DNA of 64,000 nucleotides from Patescibacteria group bacterium (GCA_023380935.1 JAMCST010000011.1:124001-188000); one strand, 5' to 3'; shown: positions 38,411 to 47,231, numbered from the stretch's first letter. The notes: a model not told the origin generated them from the sequence alone. Translations and numbers: made by a program.

Positions 38411-38707
38411 TTAATAATGCCTTCTGTCGTCTCGTCTAAATCCTCCCCCATCTCTTTTTTCCCGGGGTTTGGCGATATTAACAACGATTGTTCGTCCTTC
38501 GACCTCTTTACCACTCATTTCCAGCGCTTTTTGTGCACTTTCCTCATTGGCAAAGGTAACAAATCCGAATCCTTTCGATCTTCCTGTTTGTCTGTCGGTA
38601 ATGACGATTGCTTCGGTAATTTCTCCGTATTGAGAAAAGAGTTCTTTTAATGAACTCTCGTTGATAGACCAAGGCAAGCTTCCAACAAATAGTTTATTTT
38701 TGTCCAT
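38411..38707 (-). CDS. RRM-domain RNA-binding protein (paralogue)
   Basis: The product has 98 residues from the ATG at 38707, preceded by AAAGGAGGTG about 10 nt upstream; an in-frame ATG at 38740 lies upstream of this site and is rejected. RNP2 is LFVGSL, RNP1 KGFGFVTF, followed by a short basic/glycine-rich tail (KREKRDGGGFRRDDRRHY; PREKR start). It parallels the RRM gene at 4292-4597. It has a leader of about 110 nt with a small tandem repeat near the SD, unlike the leaderless majority. Confidence 0.95.
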   Translation of the reverse strand: MDKNKLFVGSLPWSINESSLKELFSQYGEITEAIVITDRQTGRSKGFGFVTFANEESAQKALEMSGKEVEGRTIVVNIAKPREKRDGGGFRRDDRRHY

Positions 38708-38823
38708 GTATATAACACCTCCTTTCAAAGTTTCTTTCAAAGTTTTATAGGTTATGAAGTATTTATGATCTTTTGTTATGTTATAACGCAGCTAAATAAT
38801 TCTCACCTGTCTAAGACAGTATA
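38708..38823 (-). promoter_or_regulatory. Leader of the second RRM gene with tandem repeat and SD
   Basis: A TATACT box (38818-38823) would start transcription about 110 nt upstream of the ATG at 38707. The leader holds a CTGTC/GACAG hairpin (38807-38819), a 12-nt tandem repeat (38722-38745, AAACTTTGAAAG twice on the minus strand) and GGAGG near the ATG. The -35 is unclear. Confidence 0.5.
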
Positions 38824-39025
38824 CCACAATACTATGTCTTTTTTATATCAGTCGTCGATTGCCGCATTTAGACCATATAACTAAGATAGTGTAGATATGG
38901 CATGCGGTCCGAGTCCGGTCGTGCTGACAATTCCGTAGCCTTAACGAAGGATCGTTGAGCGGATCAGTCAAGACTTAAACCGTCCTGTAATTTCAATTCA
39001 ATTGAATCACTTCTCCAGGTTGTTG

Positions 39026-39045
39026 TCCTGAGCGAGGCCGAAGGA
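39026..39045. repeat. REP-like palindrome
   Basis: TCCTGAGCGAGGCCGAAGGA resembles a dispersed palindrome family that I recall from many assemblies of Chloroflexi and candidate phyla. Only one copy was noticed here. The 38824-39074 gap around it holds no gene and no other feature that I see. Confidence 0.45.
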
Positions 39046-39074
39046 AAATGAGACGTCTGGGACAGTGTAAAAAG

Positions 39075-39737
39075 CTACAGTTTCTTACCGCATTCACCAC
39101 AAAATCGTGTTCCGGCGATATTCTTAGCCCCGCATTTGGGACACTTTTTCATGGCTAACGGCTCGCCGCAATTGTTGCAAAACTTGCCGTTGCCGGCCGG
39201 CTTGCCGCAACTGGGGCACATCGTTTGTTTTGCTTCGATATCGCCGGTAAAGACTTGGGTTCCTTTCGCCTTTGTTTCAATATCTTCCGCTTTTTTCTTA
39301 GCCCGGGCAGCGGCGACCTCCACCGATTCACGGGGCGCGCATTCAACACATAACCCTTCCTGCTCGTTCCAGTCGTTTTCGCAGTACCATTTCTTGCATT
39401 TGGCGCAACGGTGAAAGTGGCCTTTTGCTTCATTCTGTGCCAATTCGAAAGCGGCATCGTGCTCTTTTTGCCACTCGGGAGACATACCGCTGAACCGCTC
39501 ACTGATGGCGTCGGTACCTCGCTCCAGACCATAACCAATATTATATTTGCCGGTTAGTTGGGCAGCGGCGCTCAGTATCCCTCCAACACTTTTTAAGAAT
39601 TTGCCTTTCCCATAGGACTTGGATTCGATAAACTTGGACTTGTATCCCTCCTTACACGACTCGCAAAAAAAAGTGAACTGGAAACCCGCCTCGGTACTGT
39701 TGTCGGCAAAGTTATCCGTAAAAGGCTGCATGGTCAT
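39075..39737 (-). CDS. Double-zinc-ribbon cytoplasmic protein
   Basis: The 220-residue product has FFCESCKEGY at the N-terminus, a central cysteine-rich part (RCAKCKKWYCENDW and LCVECAP) and two C-terminal zinc ribbons (MCPSCGKPAGNGKFCNNCG, then KCPKCGAK...FCGECG). A helical Ala/Lys/Glu linker (ARAKKKAEDIETKAKG) connects them. There is no signal peptide. It follows the receptor-like gene by 2 nt and likely forms an operon with the two upstream genes; it could be an intracellular partner of the receptor's ribbon domain. Confidence 0.75.
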   Translation of the reverse strand: MTMQPFTDNFADNSTEAGFQFTFFCESCKEGYKSKFIESKSYGKGKFLKSVGGILSAAAQLTGKYNIGYGLERGTDAISERFSGMSPEWQKEHDAAFELAQNEAKGHFHRCAKCKKWYCENDWNEQEGLCVECAPRESVEVAAARAKKKAEDIETKAKGTQVFTGDIEAKQTMCPSCGKPAGNGKFCNNCGEPLAMKKCPKCGAKNIAGTRFCGECGKKL

Positions 39738-39739
39738 AC

Positions 39740-41137
39740 TTATTTTTTATTAATTAATAACGGTTTCTTGCATTTTTTGCACGTATCGCCGATTGGCGGT
39801 TGCTCTGTTTTGCAATTGGGACATTTTACAAGCAACCGCTTATCGCAGTGTTCGCAATAATCACCGAAAAAAGTCGTTTTCCCGCAATGAGGACACTTAA
39901 CCGATAAGGGAAAGTTGCATTGGTCGCAGACCTTCCACCCCTTTTCGATCGGCGTGTTGCATTTCGGGCATCTGATTGGTCCCTGGGGATTGGCTTTCCC
40001 GCAAAAAGGACAACTGCGGGAATTGGGGGGAATCAGTTTGTCGCAATACACACAGGGGTGCTTGTACCCGACCGTTGATTTATCGGCTGCCGGACTACCG
40101 GAATTCATCGGCGGACCATCTTTCTCCGGCGGCTTCCGGCGCAGAAGAAAAACCACCGCTATAATTACCGCTAAAACCGTTCCAATAATGATCAATAAGA
40201 ATGTTTGATCACGCTCGTTGGCCATCAATGAATTGGCGGTTAAGGGAGCGGTTGACGGTGAAACGACCGATTCCGGAGCCGTTGTCGGCTGACCGACGCC
40301 AGGGGCTTCTGTCACCATCAGACCGCCACCGGTGGGGAGCGCTGCACCACCAACCTCCATTTTATAAGCAATGATTTTTTCGCAGCCGAATGAGCATTTG
40401 ACGTCAAGGTAATAATTACCGTCGTTGGCCGGCACAAAAGATAGGGTGGTAATCGCTCCGGGATTGGCTGCCTGCTGTTCATCAAGTTTCGTTCGGTTGA
40501 CATCGTAAAGCGCCACATCCAAACCGCCTTGACCAGGAGGACTTATTTTTACCGAAGCCCTATCCCCCTTTTTTAACACTAACTTGTAATAATCATCCGT
40601 ATCGTTTCCCTGATCGCCCGACAGATATCCGTCGTAAGTACCGACGACTATCGGCAAAGCCTGATCGACCGTTTTCCCGGCGTCGGTCTGGGAACCGGCG
40701 TCAAAATAATCGACCAGTTTCAAGTCTAAGGACAGGTTGGTGGCCTGATTGATAGCGTCGTTTTTTAAGAGGAGGTAAAAAGTTCCCGGTGTCGAGGTTA
40801 GCCACGTCAGTGTTTCCATGTCGTTCTCGCCGCCGTAAACGTGAGTCAGGTCATTTTTATTGCTGTCGTAAAGAACAAAATCGACGTTCGTATTTCCGGA
40901 AAATCTGACCCCACCGACAATCGCCTGACCGCTTTTAACGTTATTTAAATAATACGCTTGTTGGGTCTTGCCCCCCTCTTCCCAATCAAGTTGGCCTCCT
41001 TGATATTGGCCGGGCGCAATCTCGACGGCCGTATCCAGGCTGCTGCCGCCCGCAGGAAAAGACAACTGGGCGAAAACGGGACGGAAAGGAATAAGAATAA
41101 GGAGACCGAGAATAAACCAATAGATATTTTTTTTCAT
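39740..41137 (-). CDS. Anchored receptor-like protein: signal peptide, PPC domains, TM, four zinc ribbons
   Basis: The product has 465 residues from the ATG at 41137; ATGA overlaps the stop of the upstream gene. A signal peptide (cleavage after VFA) leads to two pre-peptidase C-terminal-like beta domains (about residues 30-145 and 150-270, with FYLLLKN and YYLDVKC as family-like ends). A linker precedes a TM helix (about 310-332, TFLLIIIGTVLAVIIAVVFLL) with RRK on its inner side. The cytoplasmic end has eight CxxC pairs (CVYC, CPFC, CPKC, CDQC, CPHC, CEHC, CPNC, CKKC), i.e. four zinc ribbons. No enzymatic domain was found. A sensor or adaptor is inferred. Confidence 0.78.
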   Translation of the reverse strand: MKKNIYWFILGLLILIPFRPVFAQLSFPAGGSSLDTAVEIAPGQYQGGQLDWEEGGKTQQAYYLNNVKSGQAIVGGVRFSGNTNVDFVLYDSNKNDLTHVYGGENDMETLTWLTSTPGTFYLLLKNDAINQATNLSLDLKLVDYFDAGSQTDAGKTVDQALPIVVGTYDGYLSGDQGNDTDDYYKLVLKKGDRASVKISPPGQGGLDVALYDVNRTKLDEQQAANPGAITTLSFVPANDGNYYLDVKCSFGCEKIIAYKMEVGGAALPTGGGLMVTEAPGVGQPTTAPESVVSPSTAPLTANSLMANERDQTFLLIIIGTVLAVIIAVVFLLRRKPPEKDGPPMNSGSPAADKSTVGYKHPCVYCDKLIPPNSRSCPFCGKANPQGPIRCPKCNTPIEKGWKVCDQCNFPLSVKCPHCGKTTFFGDYCEHCDKRLLVKCPNCKTEQPPIGDTCKKCKKPLLINKK

Positions 41138-42303
41138 GGGTTTACGGAAATTAATAATTTGTCGACGTTTTTTTGCCAAGTTTCAGTGGAAGTGTGGATA
41201 ACCCGTCCGATAAATAGCGATCTTAGTCTTTTCAGTTCTGGTATTTTTTTAAGGGCAATCTCATATGGAGTGCCGCTGATTTTTTCATCGGGGAAATAAA
41301 CCGGTTCCCGCTTAAAATTAGATTTGATCATGGCATCGTTTATTTCGGCAAGCGTTTCGTCAACGCGGCCTTTCTCGGTCCTGAAAAAATAGGTTGCCTT
41401 GCCGTCGTCTTCGGCGGTTGCCGATTCCAAAGCGATCACTTTCTTGTCAATCGGTATTAAAAACCAAATAAATTCAATTCCGTTATCTTTTTTTAAACCG
41501 ATGCTGACAAGGTCTTTCGCCGCCTTAGCGCACAAATAGTCATATTCTTCCTTTACTCCCAACCGTCCTAATTTCTTTTCCATTTCCTCCCAGATTTTTG
41601 GCGATATTTTTTCAATATCGGCTTTTTTTGCGGTCCGGCCCTCTTTAAGAAGTCGCGACGCTGACCGGATAAGTGAAGGATTGATCGTTGGGAATAACTC
41701 CTGGAGCGTTTGTTGAATATTCGCCGATGAGGCGTTGATAACTTCAGATAATAGGTTGACGATTTGGTCATGGCGCTCGCCGAGCTGAAGCAGCTTTACA
41801 GTTATTTCTTTGGCCGCAATCGAAATGGAAAAATCTTTATCTTCAACTTTAACGACTTCGTTTAAATAGATTTTTACCGGTTCTTGATTTTTGGGGATCA
41901 TAACCAACTTGTCGCCGTATATTTTAAGCTCACATTCGCCCTTACCCCGGCGTTTTCCACTTATAGATTCATATTGAATGTCACTGAATGTTTTTTTCGC
42001 TTCCTCTTTAATAAGTTCGTCCGATAGGACCATACGGTTTCTTTCTTTGAGAAGTTGCCGCAGGAAATCCTCGTATTGGTAACCCAGGTCGGCCAAAACA
42101 AGCGTTTCGTTCGAGGTTAAAGAAAGCGTAATTCTATAGTTCTCTTGCGTCACTTTGACGATATCCCGAAGGGAAAAATAAATGGGCTCGCCGAGTTTGG
42201 GCAGAATGGTCAACGAATCTTTGGAAAGATCACATTTTGCCTCACCCTGGGAGGACACTTCACCAACGCTCGATTTTAAACAAAACGTTAAAGCAAATGT
42301 CAT
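41134..42303 (-). CDS. Tandem PH-like repeat protein of unknown function
   Basis: The 389-residue protein has two related units. The first reads GEAKCDLSKDSLTILPKLGE with PIYFSLRDIVKVTQENYRITL. The second reads GKGECELKIYGDKLVMIPKN with PVKIYLNEVVKVEDKDFSISI. Each continues into a helix (YEDFLRQLLKERN, HDQIVNLLSEVI). The pattern of strands with a terminal helix resembles bacterial PH/GRAM-like domains, though no match can be proven. A helical C-terminal part follows. It overlaps the receptor-like gene by 4 nt and heads that cassette. Confidence 0.7.
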   Translation of the reverse strand: MTFALTFCLKSSVGEVSSQGEAKCDLSKDSLTILPKLGEPIYFSLRDIVKVTQENYRITLSLTSNETLVLADLGYQYEDFLRQLLKERNRMVLSDELIKEEAKKTFSDIQYESISGKRRGKGECELKIYGDKLVMIPKNQEPVKIYLNEVVKVEDKDFSISIAAKEITVKLLQLGERHDQIVNLLSEVINASSANIQQTLQELFPTINPSLIRSASRLLKEGRTAKKADIEKISPKIWEEMEKKLGRLGVKEEYDYLCAKAAKDLVSIGLKKDNGIEFIWFLIPIDKKVIALESATAEDDGKATYFFRTEKGRVDETLAEINDAMIKSNFKREPVYFPDEKISGTPYEIALKKIPELKRLRSLFIGRVIHTSTETWQKNVDKLLISVNP

Positions 42304-42396
42304 CTAGTCCTCAGTATAGCAAATAAACCAACGCATGTTATATGCACTAGTTTAGTTGACTTTCAGCTGATTTTTATCTATACATATATATTAATA

Positions 42397-42993
42397 ATGG
42401 CTGATGATTCCAAACCGATTATTGTTGCTGTTATATGCATCATCGCAAGCGCCTTCATTTCGGGGGTAGTTGTTTATAACCGGATTCATACATACCGACA
42501 AGGATATTCCGATACGCAACTGACTCCTAGCGTTCCTCCCCATGCCGCGTCCCCGACTCTCGGCAATCCCATGCCGACAGCCGCCATTACTATTCCGGCA
42601 GCCGGCGGCCCGCAGTCTCAAGCAAAAACAGTCCTTGAGAGTTTTTTTACGCTGGCCAACAAAGGCGATTACGAAAAAGCCGCCAACTTACTAGGATGGG
42701 ACAATATGGAAACGGCGGACCTGAACCAATGGCCGGGACCGACTTACGCCAAAACGCTGGAGAATTATTGCAAGGCAGTAGGAACCTGCTTAAAAATAAA
42801 GAATGCCGCCGGCGAGAAAATATCCGACGACAAATACCGTTTTGCCGTTTCTTTTCAAAATAACGACGGATCGGATTTTGTCATCAATCCGCCCAGCGGG
42901 ATGGCCGGTGTACCGACGACCACTTTTATTTTTACAGTTAAAAAAATTAACGGTGTTTTTAAACTGTTAACACCGCCGATTTTCCGATCGTGA
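42397..42993 (+). CDS. Membrane-anchored NTF2-like hypothetical protein
   Basis: The 198-residue product has an N-terminal TM (IIVAVICIIASAFISGVVVYN), a Pro/Thr/Ala linker and a C-terminal domain starting QAKTVLESFFTLANKGDYEKAANLL, typical of NTF2/SnoaL- or DUF4878-like extracellular modules. No enzyme residues stand out. It is divergent from the PH-like gene. The next gene starts 14 nt downstream, so both may form an operon. Confidence 0.65.
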   Translation: MADDSKPIIVAVICIIASAFISGVVVYNRIHTYRQGYSDTQLTPSVPPHAASPTLGNPMPTAAITIPAAGGPQSQAKTVLESFFTLANKGDYEKAANLLGWDNMETADLNQWPGPTYAKTLENYCKAVGTCLKIKNAAGEKISDDKYRFAVSFQNNDGSDFVINPPSGMAGVPTTTFIFTVKKINGVFKLLTPPIFRS

Positions 42994-43007
42994 ATTAAAA
43001 AACAAAT

Positions 43008-43481
43008 ATGAATAAAAGGAGCGTCTTAATAATCGCCGTTGCCTGTGTCGTTACCGCGATTCTTGTGGGATTTGAGGTTTATGTTTGGCAGGGGGCAACG
43101 GCGCTGAGTTTCATTCCCGGCACTGCCTTGCCCGCTGGCAATGTTAAACTCAATAATGCTCCGGTTACCAAACCAAACGCGAATTACGACGAAATCAAAA
43201 CCAAGGAAGAAGGAATTGCCGCTTGTGAATATAATCGTTCATATGCCAAGACTGTCACCGATATCGAACAAAAAAAGGCAGCGGAAGCAATGGTTGACTA
43301 CTGTTACGCCATCATCGCCGGCAAATTCAATGATGCAAGTTTATGCCAAAGGACCGTTGATAAAGCTGGCTGCCAACAGACGGCCCAAGAACTTATTAAC
43401 ATGGGAAAAGAAATCCAAAATATGCCGGCTGAGCAAAGACAACAAATGCAGGATGCGTTTAAGAATTTTTACAAGCAATAA
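43008..43481 (+). CDS. Membrane-anchored hypothetical protein with cysteines
   Basis: The 157-residue product has an N-terminal TM (SVLIIAVACVVTAILVGFEVYVW) and an outer helical region with four cysteines (AACEYN, DYCYAI, LCQRT, GCQQT) that could pair as disulfides. The AAxEAM-type helix pattern repeats at the end. No family is recognised. It follows the NTF2-like gene by 14 nt. Confidence 0.6.
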   Translation: MNKRSVLIIAVACVVTAILVGFEVYVWQGATALSFIPGTALPAGNVKLNNAPVTKPNANYDEIKTKEEGIAACEYNRSYAKTVTDIEQKKAAEAMVDYCYAIIAGKFNDASLCQRTVDKAGCQQTAQELINMGKEIQNMPAEQRQQMQDAFKNFYKQ

Positions 43482-43563
43482 TCGGGCTTTTTAGCCTATT
43501 TTCTGAAGGGAGGACCCCCATTCCCCTGCCTATCAAGCTTGCAGAATGTGCTACCATAAGATT

Positions 43564-43791
43564 ATGTTGAAAAAATCCCGACTGCTGTTTGCCTCCATAA
43601 TTTCAATCATTTTACTGTTTTATGCTTTTAACTATATTCCTAGAAATGTGGCGATCATTTCCTCAAGGACTTTGAGTAGGAAGATGGTTGATTACGTGTT
43701 GAACTTTGTATTATTCGATACCGTCATTTATTTGATACTAAGTCTGCTGGCTTATATCCGCAATAAAATCTTTCTTCGGAATAATAAGTAG
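43564..43791 (+). CDS. Small membrane protein
   Basis: The product has 75 residues from the ATG at 43564; an ATG at 43546 is an alternative. Two TM helices are likely (LFASIISIILLFYAFNYI and YVLNFVLFDTVIYLILSLLAYI). The function is unknown. A weak hairpin (GGCT/AGCC) near 43484-43500 with following T residues could end the preceding gene. Confidence 0.5.
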   Translation: MLKKSRLLFASIISIILLFYAFNYIPRNVAIISSRTLSRKMVDYVLNFVLFDTVIYLILSLLAYIRNKIFLRNNK

Positions 43792-43918
43792 GTAAAGAGT
43801 CGTCTGTCGTCGCATTTGCGATGTTTCAATGTCCGGTTCTTTTCGTCTGGGTCCAATCGCGTTGCCGCATTGCGATTAGAACATCTTTATGATACCATCA
43901 GGTGAGATTTTCTATTTT

Positions 43919-45025
43919 TTACACTAATTCTCCCAAAAAACTTTTTCCGTCTTTGATTTTGTCGGCGATCCCAAAATTATCCGCAACAGTTGCCGCAATA
44001 TCTGCAAAAGTATCTCTTGCGCCAAGATCAATCGCGCCCTTTATTCTTGGACTATAAACCAAAACGGGAACGTTTTCACTCGTATGATTAGTGTGGCTCG
44101 TTTGAGTTGGATCATGCCTTGCAAAATCATCTACTATTGCCCGCAACCTTTGTTCGTCAGTATCCAGTTTTTGAACATTATCACGATTTACTCCGTGGTA
44201 ATTAAGCATGCTCAAGGCTTTCCCGACTCCATAAACTGGAATTCCTAATTCTTTTAAGTGATCTATTAAGGTTGAGCCTTCTGGATCAACCCCGTAATCT
44301 CTTCTGTCTTTAGATATTCTCTCAAACTGTCCGGCGCTTGGCCCCCCTACGAATGGTCTCATGACTATCCTTCCGATTTTATATCCCGCTTCATCAACGG
44401 CTTTTCTTACGGCTTTACCAATCTCTTCAATTTTTGCTTGCGGGACAACCCCCTGGTGGAGAGGAATTTGTATTAAACTCTCACTGGATGCATATATTGG
44501 TATCATTAAAGGACCATCTTCTGCTTGCCCACTATGAAAATGCAGGTCTCCAATGCCTGGCGTATTTATAAATTTGACGCCGTTGATATCGTCTGTTTCG
44601 GGATTCCTGACTATTTGGACATCTCTTTTCATAACTTCTTTAATCGTTTCCTCCACCAATTTAACTACTTCGGGAGGAAAACCTGTTTTATCAAAAAACA
44701 TAAACTCTTCTGTTGTATTACAGCCCATTAATGCTTGATGACCCTCTGGACTGCCTTTACCAGCGTATCTTGGAATGGCGGCACCAAAAGCTCCTTTTAC
44801 CTCAATATCACTAGGTTGAACCATCTGTAGACCTTCTAGCCCAGGGACTCTTTGAATGCCAATCGAAGCAAGAGCCAAGGCGTCATAAGGTTTTCTTTGC
44901 GAGGCATGAAGAAGGCTGTTGGCACCTACGTCTTCAGGATTTTGTTCTCTTTTATTAACCGCCTCTCCACAACCGGCACCATCGATCACCGTTACCCTGA
45001 CGTTTTTGAAAATGGGGCGTTCCAT
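43919..45025 (-). CDS. Phosphopentomutase-like protein (alkaline phosphatase superfamily), divergent
   Basis: The product has 368 residues from the ATG at 45025; TATAAT (45032-45037) lies 6 nt upstream. N-terminal IDGAGCGEA has the metal Asp (Asp15). C-terminal PTQTSHTNHTSENVPVLVYSP parallels the HTREYVP end of DeoB. The catalytic threonine motif (DTxTGHWE in true enzymes) reads GKGSPEGHQALMG here. The region with the FD-x-x-GHR and ADHG metal ligands is missing, since NYHGVNRDNV passes almost directly to RHDPTQTSHT. The protein keeps the scaffold but probably not mutase activity; the residues suggest a changed or lost function. Confidence 0.78.
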   Translation of the reverse strand: MERPIFKNVRVTVIDGAGCGEAVNKREQNPEDVGANSLLHASQRKPYDALALASIGIQRVPGLEGLQMVQPSDIEVKGAFGAAIPRYAGKGSPEGHQALMGCNTTEEFMFFDKTGFPPEVVKLVEETIKEVMKRDVQIVRNPETDDINGVKFINTPGIGDLHFHSGQAEDGPLMIPIYASSESLIQIPLHQGVVPQAKIEEIGKAVRKAVDEAGYKIGRIVMRPFVGGPSAGQFERISKDRRDYGVDPEGSTLIDHLKELGIPVYGVGKALSMLNYHGVNRDNVQKLDTDEQRLRAIVDDFARHDPTQTSHTNHTSENVPVLVYSPRIKGAIDLGARDTFADIAATVADNFGIADKIKDGKSFLGELV

Positions 45026-45148
45026 TAGGGTATTATATAATATGCACCGATTTATACCCAATAATTTCAATTTAGGCAGAACAACATTTTGCATTCAGAC
45101 TATAAATCCATCTGACCCGAATTCGGACATTGTCTTTAAGTTGAGATA

Positions 45149-45799
45149 CTAAACCAACCCTGAGTAAATCATTGCGGCACCGACATTATTCGACGCTTTA
45201 ACAAGGGCATCCATCGAGCAACTCAAGCTTCTACCATGCGCTGGATCATGATAAAAAACCATGTCGTCGTCTACCTTATATATCAGAATTGAATGGAACG
45301 CGCGTTTCTTACCTGGATAAAGTTTGTGGAGCTTGATAGATGTCTGTACCAGACGACCCTTCGACATAGATGATTTGGTTCTGGCTGTGGTTAGTTTTCC
45401 ATAAATACACTTACATCCCAATTCCAACGCTCTAGACATTTCTTTATATGCTAGTGGTAATGGCTCCGTCGACTCATCTTTGTCTTTTGGATGTTCATAT
45501 TTCTTGTAGTTCATCGTTTCCGGATTGTTTTTAAACTCGGACAATGCTTTCGGATAAATATCTTTTTTGAAAAGGGGCCACGCCGCACACATGGTGGTAT
45601 TTATTCCATACTGTCTCGCTAGTTTAGCCATGGTCGGGTTCCAGAGATTTTTAAAATTCATGCCGTAATCTTTCCCGACTCTATTAATAAGTTCAGCCTC
45701 TGAGGCTTCTATCCCATAAAATGCTAAAACCATTCTAAGCACTGCCAGTGAGCAGGTATACGGATTATTCTGCTTAAAATATTTTGGTATTTTGTTCAT
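45149..45799 (-). CDS. C39-like cysteine peptidase-fold protein
   Basis: The 216-residue product has the motif YFKQNNPYTCSLAVLRMVL with the active-site Cys. The His/Asp end is AFHSILIYKVDDDMVFYHDPAHG, as in C39 or papain-like bacteriocin-processing peptidases. There is no signal peptide or transporter domain. It may process a peptide or be a stand-alone member. It lies at the edge of the AT-rich accessory block. Confidence 0.78.
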   Translation of the reverse strand: MNKIPKYFKQNNPYTCSLAVLRMVLAFYGIEASEAELINRVGKDYGMNFKNLWNPTMAKLARQYGINTTMCAAWPLFKKDIYPKALSEFKNNPETMNYKKYEHPKDKDESTEPLPLAYKEMSRALELGCKCIYGKLTTARTKSSMSKGRLVQTSIKLHKLYPGKKRAFHSILIYKVDDDMVFYHDPAHGRSLSCSMDALVKASNNVGAAMIYSGLV

Positions 45800-46025
45800 A
45801 ACGTGAGTTTTAATTCAGGAAACTTTCTTGTAAAAATTGATGTTTGTTTTCGTGTGATTTTAATCACCCAATAATAGCGTTAGTTACACCAATATATAAA
45901 TTTTTCTGGTTGTAAAGAAATATATAAATATACCATGGTTGATTCGTTATGGTAGTTGGCTTGCACTAAGCTTGCCGAAGTGCTGACACTGGGACTATGT
46001 GGGAACTTTTTATGAGAGATTACCT

Positions 46026-47231
46026 CTACATTCTTCTCCTTGATCGGATTGGATGAGGTAAGAATTTAGGCATAACACGCCTCATATATTCGTCAAACTT
46101 AGGTACAGTGAAAGAGGTGTCTCCATGTTGTTGTGAGAAAATCATACCTTTAGTAATCAAATTCGATCGGAAAGGAGCCACGCCTTCGACAGCTCTCCCT
46201 AGTTTTGAGGCGATATCACCAGAACGGTGTGGTCCTTTCCCAAGTTCCGCCATTGCTCGAAGATAATCTTTTTCAATTGGCGTTAATCTGTCAAATCTAA
46301 CTCGGAAGAATCCTGTATCCAGTGTTGATATCGCATTTCGAGTTGCCGTTTTAACATCGTCTTCGTTTATTGGCGATTTTTTTGCAGTTCTCCAAACGTG
46401 AGCTCCCCATTCTTGTAAAAAGTATGGGTATCCTTCTGTTTCTCTAAGTAATATTTTCAGAGCACCTGTATTAATAATAACGTTTTCTCTTGCTAAAGGA
46501 TCCTGTATGGCTTTTATTGCGTCTTTTGTTTCAAGCGCTCCAATTTCTTGAAACTCAAATAAACGTTCTGCATAAGATTTAGCCTCACCAGATAATCCAG
46601 CAAGTTGTGGTAAACCAGCGCCAAATAGAACGAATGGCAGTTGCAATTGACTTATTCTATGTAACCCAGCAAATAATGCTGCCAACTCTTCCTTTTCTAC
46701 ATATTGAAGCTCGTCAATAAATATCGCTACAGCGGAATTACTCTCAGTAGCAGCTTCTCCGACAGAAACTAGCAGATCTACGAGATCTTGATCCAAATTT
46801 CCGCTGTCTGCTATTCCTGCGGGACCTTTAACCTCGATGTTTATTTCTCCTATTTTTATCTTAAAAGCAGCGGCAAAAGACCTTAAAGCATTAGCAGCAA
46901 TTTTTATTTTTTCCTTTGCTCCTTCTTTTGAATCCATCAGTAATAATATTTTTCTTAATCCAGGAATAATAAGTTTAGCTAAGGATGCGTCTTCAGGAGA
47001 CTCAATAAAAAATGTATAATATTTTTGTTCGTCAGCCATTTGATTGATCTTATTTAGAAGTACAGTTTTTCCCACTCCACGAAGCCCAGTAAATATTGAG
47101 CTCCTATCACTTCTTCCCGCTTTGAACCTTTGTAATATTATAGATGCTCGTTCCAAATTGGCATTTCGGCCTGCAAGCTCTGGCGGTTTTTTACCAGCAC
47201 CGGGAGAAAACGGATTGTTAAGCTCTTTCAT
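46026..47231 (-). CDS. AAA-type ATPase with C-terminal winged-helix-like region
   Basis: The 401-residue product has Walker A FTGLRGVGKTVLLNKI (about residues 45-60), Walker B AIFIDELQYVEKEEL (about 170), and sensor-like VLFGAGLPQLAGL. The C-terminal part (FRVRFDRLTPIEKDYLRAMAELGKGPHRSGDIASKLGR) resembles a winged helix of Orc1/Cdc6-like or STAND-type ATPases. It is often found near mobile DNA in bacteria. Codon use is more AT-rich than the housekeeping genes. TATAAT (47240-47245) lies 8 nt before the ATG. Confidence 0.82.
   Translation of the reverse strand: MKELNNPFSPGAGKKPPELAGRNANLERASIILQRFKAGRSDRSSIFTGLRGVGKTVLLNKINQMADEQKYYTFFIESPEDASLAKLIIPGLRKILLLMDSKEGAKEKIKIAANALRSFAAAFKIKIGEINIEVKGPAGIADSGNLDQDLVDLLVSVGEAATESNSAVAIFIDELQYVEKEELAALFAGLHRISQLQLPFVLFGAGLPQLAGLSGEAKSYAERLFEFQEIGALETKDAIKAIQDPLARENVIINTGALKILLRETEGYPYFLQEWGAHVWRTAKKSPINEDDVKTATRNAISTLDTGFFRVRFDRLTPIEKDYLRAMAELGKGPHRSGDIASKLGRAVEGVAPFRSNLITKGMIFSQQHGDTSFTVPKFDEYMRRVMPKFLPHPIRSRRRM

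Noticed and set aside
43484-43500. Strong terminator after the 157-residue gene
   Set aside because: The stem is only four base pairs (GGCT/AGCC); mentioned only as weak.
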